In this document: positions 1-7,620 of the stretch, piece after piece
Numbering within the stretch: position 1 is the first letter of the stretch
Layout: each line of letters begins with the position of its first letter
Source: Leisingera sp. JC1
GTDB taxonomy: Bacteria > Pseudomonadota > Alphaproteobacteria > Rhodobacterales > Rhodobacteraceae
Length of the DNA stretch: 38,755 nucleotides
Assembly (NCBI RefSeq): GCF_001679925.1
Contig: NZ_LYUZ01000078.1
Coordinates: 27,983 to 66,737 of the forward strand
Direction: 5' to 3'
Notes under the pieces: model-generated
Database searches by the model: none
What the model was told of the DNA's origin: nothing
Seen by the model: the letters and a program-made list of their open reading frames with translations, nothing else
Made by a program: the position numbers and the translations under genes

Positions 1-2
1 GC

Positions 3-170
3 GTGATGCAGATGCTGGGTGCCTGGGCGCGCGCCGCCGCACCGCTGATGCCGTCCCTTGCCAGCAGCCTGCAGCGGGTGCTGGAGGCCGGGCGCATCCC
101 GGCGCAGCTGGCCGGGCTGGACACGGCAGGCGGCGCCGGGGCCCCGGCAGAGGAGCTGGCCGATGCCTGA
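3..170 (+). CDS. C-terminal end of an unidentified protein (5' end outside window)
   Basis: An open frame enters from the left edge and closes with TGA at 168-170, giving the last 55 residues of a protein. The tail is rich in Ala, Leu and Gly (reads AWARAAAPLMPSLASSLQRV near its start) and has no motif I can assign. The stop overlaps the start of the next gene (ATG at 163) by 8 bp, so the two are very probably co-transcribed. Too little is visible to name a family. Confidence 0.6.
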   Translation: MMQMLGAWARAAAPLMPSLASSLQRVLEAGRIPAQLAGLDTAGGAGAPAEELADA

Positions 171-723
171 GCAGATGCACCTTGCCTTCATGACCTTTTC
201 CGTGCTCAAGGCGCCTTATGGCGATCCCGCGGTGCAGGAATTTGACGACCGGACGCCGGACACCTTTGCCGAAGCGGAAAGCAGCGATGGCTTCATCGCC
301 CGCGCCAAGCCGGTGGAGGAAATTGCCTGGATGACCAACTACCAGAAGGACTGGGGGTGCTGGGGGCCGTTTGCGGTGCCGCGCTTCTATCCCGGCGGCA
401 CCTCCAGCGGCAGCTCCTACCAGGCGCAGACGCTGTCGGTCTGGCGCGACCTGCATTCGGTCTGGACCTTTGCCTATCGCGGTGCCCGCCACCGGGCTGC
501 GCTGAAGCAATCCGCAGAGTGGTTCGGGCAGCAGGACTGGCCGATTTTTGCGGCCTGGTGGATCCCGGCCGCGCATCAGCCCGTCTGGCCGGAGGCCTGC
601 GCCCGGCTGGAGCACCTGCACGACCAGGGGCCAACCCCGCATGCCTTTACCTTCAAGTCGGCCTTTGACCCGCAGGGCAGGCCCTGTCGGCCGAATGCCA
701 GGCTGGAGCTGGAGCCTGCCTGA
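163..723 (+). CDS. DUF3291 domain protein (putative monooxygenase-like fold)
   Basis: A 186-residue protein. I place the start at ATG 163 (MPEQMHLAFMTFSVL) rather than further upstream because 163 overlaps the preceding gene's stop and because the HLAFMTF strand is the normal beginning of DUF3291 proteins. These are small alpha/beta-barrel proteins related to antibiotic-biosynthesis monooxygenases; their biochemical role is largely unknown. Family-typical features are FDDRTPDTFAEAESSDGF, which matches the loop where these proteins read 'I..lAe.spGFvwr', and a later segment with Trp-Trp near HQPVWPEA. No signal peptide or membrane segment is seen. A 37-bp gap separates it from the LysE-type exporter. 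The family assignment is moderately sure; the function is unknown. Confidence 0.65.
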   Translation: MPEQMHLAFMTFSVLKAPYGDPAVQEFDDRTPDTFAEAESSDGFIARAKPVEEIAWMTNYQKDWGCWGPFAVPRFYPGGTSSGSSYQAQTLSVWRDLHSVWTFAYRGARHRAALKQSAEWFGQQDWPIFAAWWIPAAHQPVWPEACARLEHLHDQGPTPHAFTFKSAFDPQGRPCRPNARLELEPA

Positions 724-760
724 GCGGGCACGCAGGATGACGCAGACAGGATGAGGCAGC

Positions 761-1447
761 ATGACCTTCGATCTTGAAACCTTTGCTGCGGTCATCGCGG
801 TTTACGTGATGATCGTCATCAGCCCGGGACCTAATTTCGTCCTGATCACCCGCTACAGCCTGCGGCACACGGTGCCGCTGGCCTTTGCGGTGACATTCGG
901 TCTGGCGGCGGGCGCAACGATCAATGCCTCGATCACCATGTTCGGCGTCGGGTCGCTGATTGTGGCTTACCCGGTGTTCGGTTTCATGGTGTCGGTCGCG
1001 GGCGGCGGGTTCATGGGGTACCTGGGGCTGAGCGCAATCGTCTCGGCCCTGCGGGAGCGCGCGCAGCTGCAGCCAGCAGGCCACGCCGGGCCGGTGGCGG
1101 CAGAGCAGCTGGAGACGGTGCCAGAGGCTGCACCCGCAGGGGAAAGCCTGGTTTCGGCGCTGAACAAGGGACTCTTGGTCAATCTGCTCAACCCGAAGGG
1201 CATCGTGTTCTTCATCGGCCTTTATGCGCCGCTGATCGCGCGGACCAGCCTGGCCACCAAAGGCGCGGTGCTGGCCGCGAGCTTTGTGATCGAGATCCTG
1301 TGGTACGGTCTGGTGATCCTGATCCTGGCCCGGCCCAGGTTCCGCGGCCTGTATGAGCGGGTCAGCTTTTCCATCGACTGCCTTCTTGGCCTGGTGCTGC
1401 TGCTGATCGGGATGCGGATCCTGCTGCAGGCCGGCACGTATCTATAG
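761..1447 (+). CDS. LysE/RhtB-family amino-acid exporter
   Basis: A 228-residue inner-membrane protein with the LysE/RhtB signature: an N-terminal hydrophobic helix, then SPGPNFVLITRYSLRH at about residues 24-39, which contains the PGPN motif typical of the family. About six hydrophobic segments are visible, with a charged linker (about residues 106-132, rich in Glu, Ala and Gln) in the middle. A second conserved stretch, LVNLLNPKGIVFFI, matches the NPK motif of the fourth helix region. Members export amino acids or their derivatives by proton antiport. It lies 12 bp upstream of the binding-protein-like gene and seems part of the same transcript. The substrate cannot be told from sequence; export of the product of a nearby amino-acid pathway is an inference only. 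Confidence 0.9.
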   Translation: MTFDLETFAAVIAVYVMIVISPGPNFVLITRYSLRHTVPLAFAVTFGLAAGATINASITMFGVGSLIVAYPVFGFMVSVAGGGFMGYLGLSAIVSALRERAQLQPAGHAGPVAAEQLETVPEAAPAGESLVSALNKGLLVNLLNPKGIVFFIGLYAPLIARTSLATKGAVLAASFVIEILWYGLVILILARPRFRGLYERVSFSIDCLLGLVLLLIGMRILLQAGTYL

Positions 1448-1459
1448 GAGCGAAAAGCC

Positions 1460-2527
1460 ATGAGCGAATTCTCCGGCCACCGCCCGCAGCTGATCCTGCC
1501 GACCGCAGCCCGCCGCCCGGTTCCCGTCTTGCCGGAGTGGTTCCTGGACCGGCAGAACAGCACTTCTGACAGCGGCGGCGCTTGCGTGCTGCTGGCAGAG
1601 AGCGACGGGGAGAACTTCGAGGACCTGCTGGCAGCCTGGTGCCTGAACCTGGGGCGGCGGTGCGGTGTGCGGGCGGTGGTGCTGGATGATCAGCGCGATC
1701 CCGGGATATGCGCCCGGACTTTGGAGGGAATGTTTGCCGACGGGCTGCGCCCGGATGCAGCCATTGGCCATTTCTCCTCGCCGGTCGCGCGGCGGGCGGC
1801 ACAGTGCTATGGCGCGCATGAGGTGCCGTTTTTTGCCCCGGGTTCCTCTGCCGATGATTTGGCGCAGGGCGCGCGCGCGCCGGTGTTTCAGGCCTTTGCC
1901 CGGGACAGCGGCCAGATCGCTGTGCTGTGCAGCGCGCTGAGGGGGGCGGGGCAGGCGGTGGCGCTGGGTCAGCCCGGCAATGCCGGTGCGGGTTTGCTGA
2001 ACGCCTTGCAGGCGGCGCAGCCGTGTCCGCTGTCCGGATACAGCGGCATTGCCGGGGTGCCCGCCGGTCAGGTCGCGGGAAACCCGCTGGTGCTGCTAGG
2101 GTCCAAGGAATACGCGGCTGAGGCCCTGGCGGCCCTGTCCGGACAGGCTTTGCCCTCAGCCGTATACCTGTCTGATGACAGCCTGAATGCGGTTGCGGTC
2201 CGGCGGCAGGCGGCGCGGCTGGGGTGCCCGGTTTTTGTTGCGGCGCTGCACAGGCCCCGGCAGCAGGCCTGCCTTCTGGGGTTTTCGGTGGACAGTATCG
2301 AGCGTGATGCCGCCCGGCTGCTGGGGCGGCAGCCCGGGCCTTACTTTCTGACCGCCTGGATGGCGGTCTATCTGGCGCTTCGGGGGCTGCAGCGGGGCTG
2401 CCGGACGCCTGCGCAGATGCTTCACAGCCTGCAGGGGCAGAGTTGGCAGACAGTGTATGGCCCGCTGATCTTTGATGATTGCGGGCGGGCCGAGGGGTTT
2501 TCCTGGGAATTGAGGAGGGTGGCATGA
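1460..2527 (+). CDS. Type-1 periplasmic-binding-protein-like (AmiC/LivJ-like) protein without signal peptide
   Basis: A 355-residue protein whose layout recalls the leucine/amide-binding (AmiC, LivJ-like) type-1 periplasmic-binding fold. It has an early strand ACVLLAESDGENFEDLLAA, an alternating alpha/beta body with YSGIAGVPAGQV in the middle, and the terminal segment GPYFLTAWMAVYLALR that resembles the C-terminal lobe of such proteins. The N-terminus (MSEFSGHRPQLILPTAARR) has no Sec signal peptide, so it is more likely a cytoplasmic ligand sensor, as AmiC is, than a transport component. It overlaps the next gene by 4 bp (ATGA). No permease or ATPase gene is nearby. The fold assignment is by pattern and should be regarded as moderate. 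Confidence 0.55.
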   Translation: MSEFSGHRPQLILPTAARRPVPVLPEWFLDRQNSTSDSGGACVLLAESDGENFEDLLAAWCLNLGRRCGVRAVVLDDQRDPGICARTLEGMFADGLRPDAAIGHFSSPVARRAAQCYGAHEVPFFAPGSSADDLAQGARAPVFQAFARDSGQIAVLCSALRGAGQAVALGQPGNAGAGLLNALQAAQPCPLSGYSGIAGVPAGQVAGNPLVLLGSKEYAAEALAALSGQALPSAVYLSDDSLNAVAVRRQAARLGCPVFVAALHRPRQQACLLGFSVDSIERDAARLLGRQPGPYFLTAWMAVYLALRGLQRGCRTPAQMLHSLQGQSWQTVYGPLIFDDCGRAEGFSWELRRVA

Positions 2528-2871
2528 GCCATGCAACAGATGCGGTGCGGCTGCGGCCCGCCGAAATGCGCAACAGCATTCCGGGCGCGGGCGGCGAGCG
2601 GTTTCATATCGGGCTGCTGCGCGGCGAACTGCAGGTCGAGCTTTATGTGCCGCAGAACGAAGACCTGCAGCAGCCGCACAGCCGGGACGAATGCTATGTG
2701 GTGATCCGCGGCTCCGGCCGGTTCCAGATGGGGGAGGACACCGTGCCCTTTGAGGCGGGCGATTTCCTGTTTGTTCCGGCGGGCATGGAGCACCGGTTCC
2801 TCGATTTTGGCAGCAGCCTGGAAACCTGGGTGATCTTCTACGGGCCGGAAGGCGGTGAGCAGCTTGGCTGA
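2524..2871 (+). CDS. Small cupin-domain protein
   Basis: A 115-residue single cupin. Start ATG 2524 overlaps the previous stop (ATGA) and is preferred to an in-frame upstream ATG at 2479 that would add 15 residues without homologous character. The first cupin motif is seen as QQPHSRDECYVVIRGSG, with one His and a Glu; the second reads PAGMEHRFLDFG, with His. This gives a plausible 2-His plus Glu metal site, although the canonical HxH pair is reduced to H-S-R. The 3' end overlaps the following flavoenzyme gene by 17 bp, implying tight coupling. Cupins of this size can be metal-dependent oxygenases, isomerases or sugar or hormone-like ligand binders. No substrate can be inferred. Confidence 0.8.
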   Translation: MSHATDAVRLRPAEMRNSIPGAGGERFHIGLLRGELQVELYVPQNEDLQQPHSRDECYVVIRGSGRFQMGEDTVPFEAGDFLFVPAGMEHRFLDFGSSLETWVIFYGPEGGEQLG

Positions 2872-3910
2872 CAGCCCACCGCATATTCTGGTTGCCGGGG
2901 CGGGCATAAACGGGCTGATGGCTGCCTATTGCCTGACCCGGGCCGGGGCACGGGTGACGGTCTGCGAGGCCGGGCCGGTGCCCAATCCCGGCAGCGCGTC
3001 GCATGGGGCGCACCGGCTGATCCATCCCTGGCCGCCTGCCGGGCGTCCGCAGGAGGCGGCAGCGGCAGAGCAAGCCCTGCCGCTTTGGCGCGCACTGCTG
3101 CAGGATTTGGGCTGCAACGGATTTGTGCAGACGGGGGTGCTTGTGGCCGCGCCGGAGGCCGTTGGCCCGCTCCCCGGGCCGCCGCCACAGCGGCTGCCGC
3201 CGGCCCGGGCCGATGCCATGCTGGCAGGTGCGGCGGAGATGCCCGGGACGGTTTCCTATGCAGAGTACGGGGTGCTGCTGGCAGAAAAGATCCTGATGGC
3301 GCTGTGTGTCGGTTTGAAGCGCCGCGGTGTTGCGTTCCTGCCAAGGGCTCCGCTGCGCGGCCTGGACACCGCATCCGGCAGAGCGGAGATCGCGGGCAGG
3401 GCACCGCAGCGTTTCGACGGGATCGTCTGCGCTTTGGGCTGGAAGGCGCGGGAACTGGCGCAGATTGCCGGGGCAGGGGAGATCCTCGCGCAGTTCAGCC
3501 CCCGCCGCAGTTACGTTGTCTACCTGCCCGAGGCAGAGCTGCCGGAAGCCAAACGCCCGCGAACGGCCTGGACGAGGTTCCTGGGGCAGGACTTGTGGGG
3601 GATGCCGGCGCTTGGCAAGCATGACTCCAAGTTCGGTTGCGGCCTGCTGACACACAGCGCTGATGAGCCGGTGCTGCCCGATGATGCGGTCCGAGCCACG
3701 ATGGCTGCCGCCTATAGCTGTGCCGATCCGGCTTACCGGGCGCTGCTGAAGGGGCGGGTTGCATCAAACGTCTGGGCCCGGTGCCCGTTTCCCGGCATGG
3801 TTCAGCAGCGTGGGCTTTGCACAGTGATAATCTCGGACTCCGGCGGCGGCTTCAAGACCGCACCGCTGGCGGGGCAGGCCGCCTGCGAGGCCGTGCTTGC
3901 GGCGGTTTGA
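2855..3910 (+). CDS. FAD-dependent oxidoreductase, DAO (amino-acid oxidase) family
   Basis: A 351-residue flavoenzyme that starts with GTG at 2855 inside the cupin gene; a TTG at 2864 is an alternative. The N-terminus shows the dinucleotide-binding fold (ILVAGAGINGLMAAYCL, GxGxxG) and an acidic residue at the end of strand 2 (CEAG). Then comes the DAO-type substrate-entry motif around SHGAHRLIHPWPP, and near the C-terminus SDSGGGFKTAPLAGQAACE, which matches the flavin-pyrophosphate-binding end of glycine or sarcosine oxidase-like proteins. Members oxidise C-N bonds of amino acids or N-alkyl amino acids, giving imines or aldehydes and H2O2 or a reduced acceptor. No signal peptide is present. 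Coupling with a cupin and a GNAT protein suggests modification of a small amino compound. Confidence 0.85.
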   Translation: MSSLADSPPHILVAGAGINGLMAAYCLTRAGARVTVCEAGPVPNPGSASHGAHRLIHPWPPAGRPQEAAAAEQALPLWRALLQDLGCNGFVQTGVLVAAPEAVGPLPGPPPQRLPPARADAMLAGAAEMPGTVSYAEYGVLLAEKILMALCVGLKRRGVAFLPRAPLRGLDTASGRAEIAGRAPQRFDGIVCALGWKARELAQIAGAGEILAQFSPRRSYVVYLPEAELPEAKRPRTAWTRFLGQDLWGMPALGKHDSKFGCGLLTHSADEPVLPDDAVRATMAAAYSCADPAYRALLKGRVASNVWARCPFPGMVQQRGLCTVIISDSGGGFKTAPLAGQAACEAVLAAV

Positions 3911-3948
3911 AGCGGGCAGGACCAGGAAACACAAAAGGAACAGAAGAC

Positions 3949-4419
3949 ATGACTGCAAAAGATCTGGAACTGCGCCCGCTGCGGGAAGGCGACAGAGCGG
4001 AATGGGCGCGGCTTTGGACCGGCTATCTGGCGTTTTACGGGACCGTGCTGGGCGAGGATATCTACGACGGGACCTTTGCGCGACTGATGTCGGGGGCAGC
4101 CTGGGAGCCGTCGGCGCTGGTGCTGGCATCCGCGGGAGGCGGGGAGGGGCCGCAGCCGCTCGCAGGGCTGGTGCATTTCCTGTATCACGCCCATTGCTGG
4201 AAACCATCGCCAGTCTGTTATCTGCAGGATCTCTATGTGGACCCGCAAGCGCGGGGGCAGGGGCTTGGCCGGCGGCTCATCGAGGGGGTTTACGCGGCGG
4301 CGGATGAGGCCGGTGCCAGCGGCGTCTACTGGATGACGCAGCATTTCAACAGCCAGGCCCGGCAGCTGTATGACCGCATTGGCGTGGAAACGCCCTTCAT
4401 CAAGTATCAGCGCCCGTAA
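3949..4419 (+). CDS. GNAT-family N-acetyltransferase
   Basis: A 156-residue protein. The start at ATG 3949 (MTAKDLELRPLREGD) follows a good ribosome site (AAAGGAAC) and gives the expected beta-1 strand with LRPLREGD. The acetyl-CoA loop is YVDPQARGQGLGRRLIEGV, containing the Q/R-x-x-G-x-G/A signature. Downstream, YWMTQHFNSQARQLYDRIG matches the alpha4/beta6 region with the conserved N..A..LYxxxG. Members transfer acetyl (or another acyl) from CoA to an amine; in single-domain stand-alone GNATs of this type the acceptor is often an amino-acid-like or antibiotic amine. It sits 38 bp after the DAO-type gene in the same direction and closes the operon before a long hairpin. Confidence 0.9.
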   Translation: MTAKDLELRPLREGDRAEWARLWTGYLAFYGTVLGEDIYDGTFARLMSGAAWEPSALVLASAGGGEGPQPLAGLVHFLYHAHCWKPSPVCYLQDLYVDPQARGQGLGRRLIEGVYAAADEAGASGVYWMTQHFNSQARQLYDRIGVETPFIKYQRP

Positions 4420-4428
4420 AAGGGTGAA

Positions 4429-4457
4429 CGGAACCGGGTGCGCGGGGCCCGGTTCCG
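4429..4457. terminator. Hairpin between convergent genes
   Basis: A perfect 10-bp stem (CGGAACCGGG at 4429-4438 with CCCGGTTCCG at 4448-4457, loop of 9 nt) lies between the GNAT gene (+) and the NTF2-like gene (-). No strong U-tract follows on the + strand; on the minus strand a moderately T-rich stretch follows. It probably serves as a shared, weak terminator for both directions. Confidence 0.5.
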
Positions 4458-4465
4458 CCTGTGCG

Positions 4466-4861
4466 TCAGCTGTCTGCGGCGACCTCATCCAGGTGCCATA
4501 GCTTGGCGACGATCCGCCATTCGGAGCCGTCATGAGCAAACATCAGGTGGTCGGAGAACCGGTTGTTGTGGATCCTGACCCGCACTTTCACGGTTGCGGC
4601 GGCGTCTGACAGCATATCCACGAACAGGACTTCGTCCTCGCGCGGGGCGTTCAGGGAGGCGGGCGGAGACCGGCGCAGAATGGTGTCGCTGTAGCAGCTG
4701 ATTGGGTCAGCAAAGATACGGCCGTCATCGGCGTCGAATAGGCTGGCAGCGGGGTGAAAGACCCGCTGCAGCAGGTCTGTGTCGCAATAGTAGAGCGCGT
4801 CGAAATACCGGGTAACAGCCTGGGTAAGCCCGGCAGGGGCATGGGTGGCATCCAAAGCCAT
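4466..4861 (-). CDS. NTF2/SnoaL-like family protein (lumazine-binding-like)
   Basis: A 131-residue protein with the NTF2-like cone fold pattern. An N-terminal helix (AVTRYFDALYYCDTDLLQRVFHP) is followed by the typical DADDGRIF strand, then alternating strands VLFVDMLSDAAATVKVRV and FSDHLMFAHDGSEWRIVAKLW ending in a conserved Trp-Arg-Ile-Val-x-Lys. This arrangement is common in 'nuclear transport factor 2 family / putative lumazine-binding' proteins. The start at 4861 has an AGGA ribosome site about 8 nt upstream on the minus strand. It follows the MFS gene by 17 bp in the same operon. No catalytic residues can be assigned; roles in the family range from isomerases to ligand binding. Confidence 0.8.
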   Translation of the reverse strand: MALDATHAPAGLTQAVTRYFDALYYCDTDLLQRVFHPAASLFDADDGRIFADPISCYSDTILRRSPPASLNAPREDEVLFVDMLSDAAATVKVRVRIHNNRFSDHLMFAHDGSEWRIVAKLWHLDEVAADS

Positions 4862-4878
4862 GGCAAAGTCCTGTGAGT

Positions 4879-6087
4879 TTAGTGTTGCACGAGAGTCGAG
4901 GTGTTTGACACCGCCTGGCGCTGCTTGAAGCTGGAGAAGGCAACCACGGCTGCGAAGCCCAGCAGAACCGCTGCGATCATCGCCCAGCCAACGGAAGCGA
5001 TCATCAGGCCGGAGCTGAAGGAGGCGAGCGCCGCGCCAAGCGCGATGCCGGTGTCGTTGATGCCCTGGAACAGGGATTTTTCGCTGTCCAGAAGCTCAGA
5101 GTTCAGCAGCGTCGTTGCGCCGACGAACCCGAAGTTCCATCCCAGCCCCAGCAGGATCAGGGACACGTAGAAATGGACCAGTTCAATCCCGGCAAGGGCG
5201 GTCAGGCCGGACAGGGCCAGCAGGACAGCGCCGGTGACGACGATGGCATTGGCGCCAAAGCGCGTAATCAAGGAGCCGGTGAAGAAGCTGGGGGCAAACA
5301 TGGCGACCACGTGCCAGCGGATGACATCGCCGGCCTGAACGTCGCTGAATCCGCAGCCGACCATCGCCAGCGGGGTGGGCGTCATCAGCAGCATCATGCC
5401 GGCAAAGCTGCCGACCCCGCACAGCATCGCCCACAGCAGCCGCGGGCGGTGCCAGAGCGGCGCGGTCCTGCCGGGGGAGGTGTCCTTGGCGGCCTTGGTC
5501 TGCGGTGGTGCGAAGCGGGCGGCCGCAATTGGCAGTATGCCGGCCAGGGCGATGGCGGAGACCGCCAGATAGGCGCCCGCCAGCGGGACCGGGGCCAGCG
5601 CATCCTTGAACAGGCGGAAAACCTCGGGCGCCAGCAGTGCGGCGACCAGCCCGGAGCCAAGCGTGAGGGAGATCGCCTTGGCCTGGTGCGGGGCGTCAAC
5701 CAGCTCTGCCGCGGCAAAGCGGAACAGCCCGAAGCTGACAACTGCAGCGCCAAGCAGCGCATGGGCAAGGCACAGCAGCACAAACAGCCCGTTGATTAGG
5801 CTGTAGGCCGCAAGCGCCCCGCCCAGCACCGCAAACAGCGCGGCCAGCAGGAACCCGGCCTTGCGTCCGCGCGCGCCCATCAGCATGGACATTGGCGTTG
5901 CGGTGAACAGCCCGGCCAGCAGCTGGACTGACACGGGCAGCGTGGCCAGGCCTTCGCCCGGCGACAGCTGCAGGCCTGCCAGCCCGCCAAGAATGATGAG
6001 CATCGGCATCGGAATCGTCAGAACTGTCGCGCCAAGAAGCACGAGCAGGAAATTTGGGCTTTTGATCAGCAGCATGGGTCCGTCCAA
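4879..6087 (-). CDS. MFS transporter
   Basis: A 402-residue, strongly hydrophobic protein with about 12 predicted membrane segments. The loop after helix 2 reads TPMSMLMGARGRKAG, the place of the MFS motif A (GxxxDRxGRRk), here with GARGRKAG. A cytoplasmic loop rich in Lys and Pro (about residues 190-210, around APPQTKAAKDTSPG) separates the two six-helix halves. The second half contains a ...LGLGWNFGFVGATTLL... helix typical of MFS exporters annotated near 'YfkF/DHA1-like' proteins. The start could also be ATG at 6075 (MLLIKSPNF), which looks equally good. It is the first gene of a two-gene operon and diverges from the GlxA-type regulator, which may control it. The substrate is unknown. Confidence 0.88.
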   Translation of the reverse strand: MDGPMLLIKSPNFLLVLLGATVLTIPMPMLIILGGLAGLQLSPGEGLATLPVSVQLLAGLFTATPMSMLMGARGRKAGFLLAALFAVLGGALAAYSLINGLFVLLCLAHALLGAAVVSFGLFRFAAAELVDAPHQAKAISLTLGSGLVAALLAPEVFRLFKDALAPVPLAGAYLAVSAIALAGILPIAAARFAPPQTKAAKDTSPGRTAPLWHRPRLLWAMLCGVGSFAGMMLLMTPTPLAMVGCGFSDVQAGDVIRWHVVAMFAPSFFTGSLITRFGANAIVVTGAVLLALSGLTALAGIELVHFYVSLILLGLGWNFGFVGATTLLNSELLDSEKSLFQGINDTGIALGAALASFSSGLMIASVGWAMIAAVLLGFAAVVAFSSFKQRQAVSNTSTLVQH

Positions 6088-6315
6088 AGGTTTACATGCA
6101 GAGGGGATACAGCTTCAGGCACCGGATTTTATGTCAACGGCACGGTGATTCCGGCCAGACCGCGGACGGCCGGCGCCAGCGGAGCCCTGCAACCTGTGGA
6201 AAGTTTGGAAAAATCCTCTCTACTGATGGTAAAGTTGTGCTACGGCGCCGCAAAAGAGACGTTACGCGACGTCACAATTTGCTATGCGGGACCAAAGGCA
6301 AGCCGAAAGGGGGGC
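6088..6315. promoter_or_regulatory. Divergent intergenic region between MFS gene and GlxA-type regulator
   Basis: About 230 bp separate the divergent starts. A spaced repeat of GACGT (6258-6262 and 6268-6273, reading GACGT...GACGTC) lies about 45 bp ahead of the regulator start and is a possible operator. No convincing sigma-70 hexamer pair could be fixed. A Shine-Dalgarno-like run of A and G (AAAGGGGGG, 6307-6314) supports the start of the regulator at 6316. Confidence 0.35.
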
Positions 6316-7287
6316 ATGCGGATGGCGGCTCAGGAACGCAGGAAGATCAAAGTGGTCATGTTTTCCGATTCCCAGGTGCTGGATATTTCCGGCCCGGTGA
6401 CGGTTTTTGAAGGCACAAACAAGCTGCTGCCGCCGGAGCTGGGGTATGATGTCTCGCTGATCTCGCCGGGTGGCGGGCCGGTTGCCACCAATGGCTGTAT
6501 CGCGATCCAGGCGCATGGCAGCGTCGAAGCCGAGGATCTGCAAGGGGTGGACACGCTGCTGATCCCGGGCGGCAGCAAGGGCACGCCGCAGGCGATGCGG
6601 GATCCGGCCTTGCGGCGACTGGTTCAGCGCGCCAACGGCGAGAAGATCCGCATCATGTCCATATGCACCGGAGCCTTTGTGCTGGCGGAGGCGGGTATCC
6701 TGGACAACCGCAAATGCACGACGCATTGGGCCGAAATCGGCAACTTCCGGCGCCTGTTTCCCGGAATTACCGTCCTGACCGACGTGATTTACCACACTGA
6801 GGACAACATATGGACCTCGGCTGGGGTGGCCACTGGGATTGATATGGCGCTGGCCGTTGTCGCAGAGGATTTTGGACCGGACATTGCCCAGCAAGTGGCC
6901 CGGAACCTTGTTCTTTACCTAGCGCGGCCGGGTCATCTGGAGCAGATCTCGGAGTTCCTGCGCAATGTGCCGACACTTGAGGAAAAGCTCAACGAGCTGG
7001 TCATGTACATCCGCACCAACCCGGCCGCCAATCATGACGTGAACCGCATGGCGGAACGCTGCAACATGAGCACCCGCAGCTTCACGCGGAAGTTCAAGTC
7101 CGCCCTGGGCAAGACCCCGGCGGCGATGGTACGGGAAATCAGAGCCGCGCGGGCGGCGTTTTACTTGAAGAATACCGATTACAGCCAGAAGCGGATCGCA
7201 GCGCTGGCGGGCTTTTCATCGGTTGATGTCATGCGCCAGTGCATGAAGGCGGTTCAAAAGGACGAGGCGGACGCTGACTCCGGCTGA
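6316..7287 (+). CDS. GlxA-family transcriptional regulator (DJ-1/PfpI domain + AraC HTH)
   Basis: A 323-residue regulator. I take ATG 6316 (MRMAAQERRKIKVVMF) as the start because a strong ribosome site precedes it and the DJ-1/PfpI domain begins right after; the open frame extends 57 codons upstream without homology. Residues about 10-180 form the DJ-1/PfpI domain (FSDSQVLDISGPVTVFE; nucleophile-elbow-like SICTGAFVLAEAG with Cys; then CTTHWAEIGNFR). Residues about 220-320 form the AraC HTH (MAERCNMSTRSFTRKFKSAL and a second helix-turn-helix ending AALAGFSSVDVMRQCMK). Members sense small molecules, often betaine or choline-related (GbdR, CdhR), and activate neighbouring genes. It diverges from the MFS operon and precedes the biosynthetic genes, so either could be its target. 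Confidence 0.93.
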   Translation: MRMAAQERRKIKVVMFSDSQVLDISGPVTVFEGTNKLLPPELGYDVSLISPGGGPVATNGCIAIQAHGSVEAEDLQGVDTLLIPGGSKGTPQAMRDPALRRLVQRANGEKIRIMSICTGAFVLAEAGILDNRKCTTHWAEIGNFRRLFPGITVLTDVIYHTEDNIWTSAGVATGIDMALAVVAEDFGPDIAQQVARNLVLYLARPGHLEQISEFLRNVPTLEEKLNELVMYIRTNPAANHDVNRMAERCNMSTRSFTRKFKSALGKTPAAMVREIRAARAAFYLKNTDYSQKRIAALAGFSSVDVMRQCMKAVQKDEADADSG

Positions 7288-7620
7288 AAAATGCGGCAGC
7301 TGTCACGCTGCCACAAGTTGGTCCGGAATTGGACTGCCTGTGAGGGCGGCCTGGGGGATCATTTCCAAAGCTAACGCGCCCGGAAGGCAATGGCGGCCAA
7401 AGTTACCGCCAAATCGGCCAATACAGGAGACCTGCTGCCCGCGGGCTGGGAGATTCCCTTTCCCTGCCGCGAAAGGTGCTAATCCCTTAGTTGATTAACT
7501 GGTCAATGAATCTGCCAAAAGTGTCTTGAACTATCGTGAACTTGGCCGGAATTCCCAAAAGCTCCTGCCTAGGAAAACGGAGAGTTTATCACGTTTTTGC
7601 AATTTTGGAGTGCAGGGGAA
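7288..7620 (+). promoter_or_regulatory. Upstream region of the biosynthetic operon
   Basis: This gene-free stretch of about 330 bp holds a 6-bp-stem hairpin just after the regulator (GGCAGC 7295-7300 with GCTGCC 7307-7312, no U-tract). It also holds a 16-bp spaced palindrome TTGATTAACTGGTCAA (7491-7506) that is a plausible operator for the downstream aminotransferase operon. An A/T-rich segment around 7575-7610 leads into the ribosome site AGGGGAA before ATG 7621. The rest shows nothing recognisable. Confidence 0.4.

Noticed and set aside
2156-3655. 499-residue open frame on the minus strand opposite the cupin and DAO genes
   Set aside because: Antisense shadow of real genes with family motifs; no ribosome site and no domain in the translation.
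7295-7312. Terminator after the GlxA-type regulator
   Set aside because: There is a 6-bp stem but no U-tract; too weak to list as a terminator of its own.
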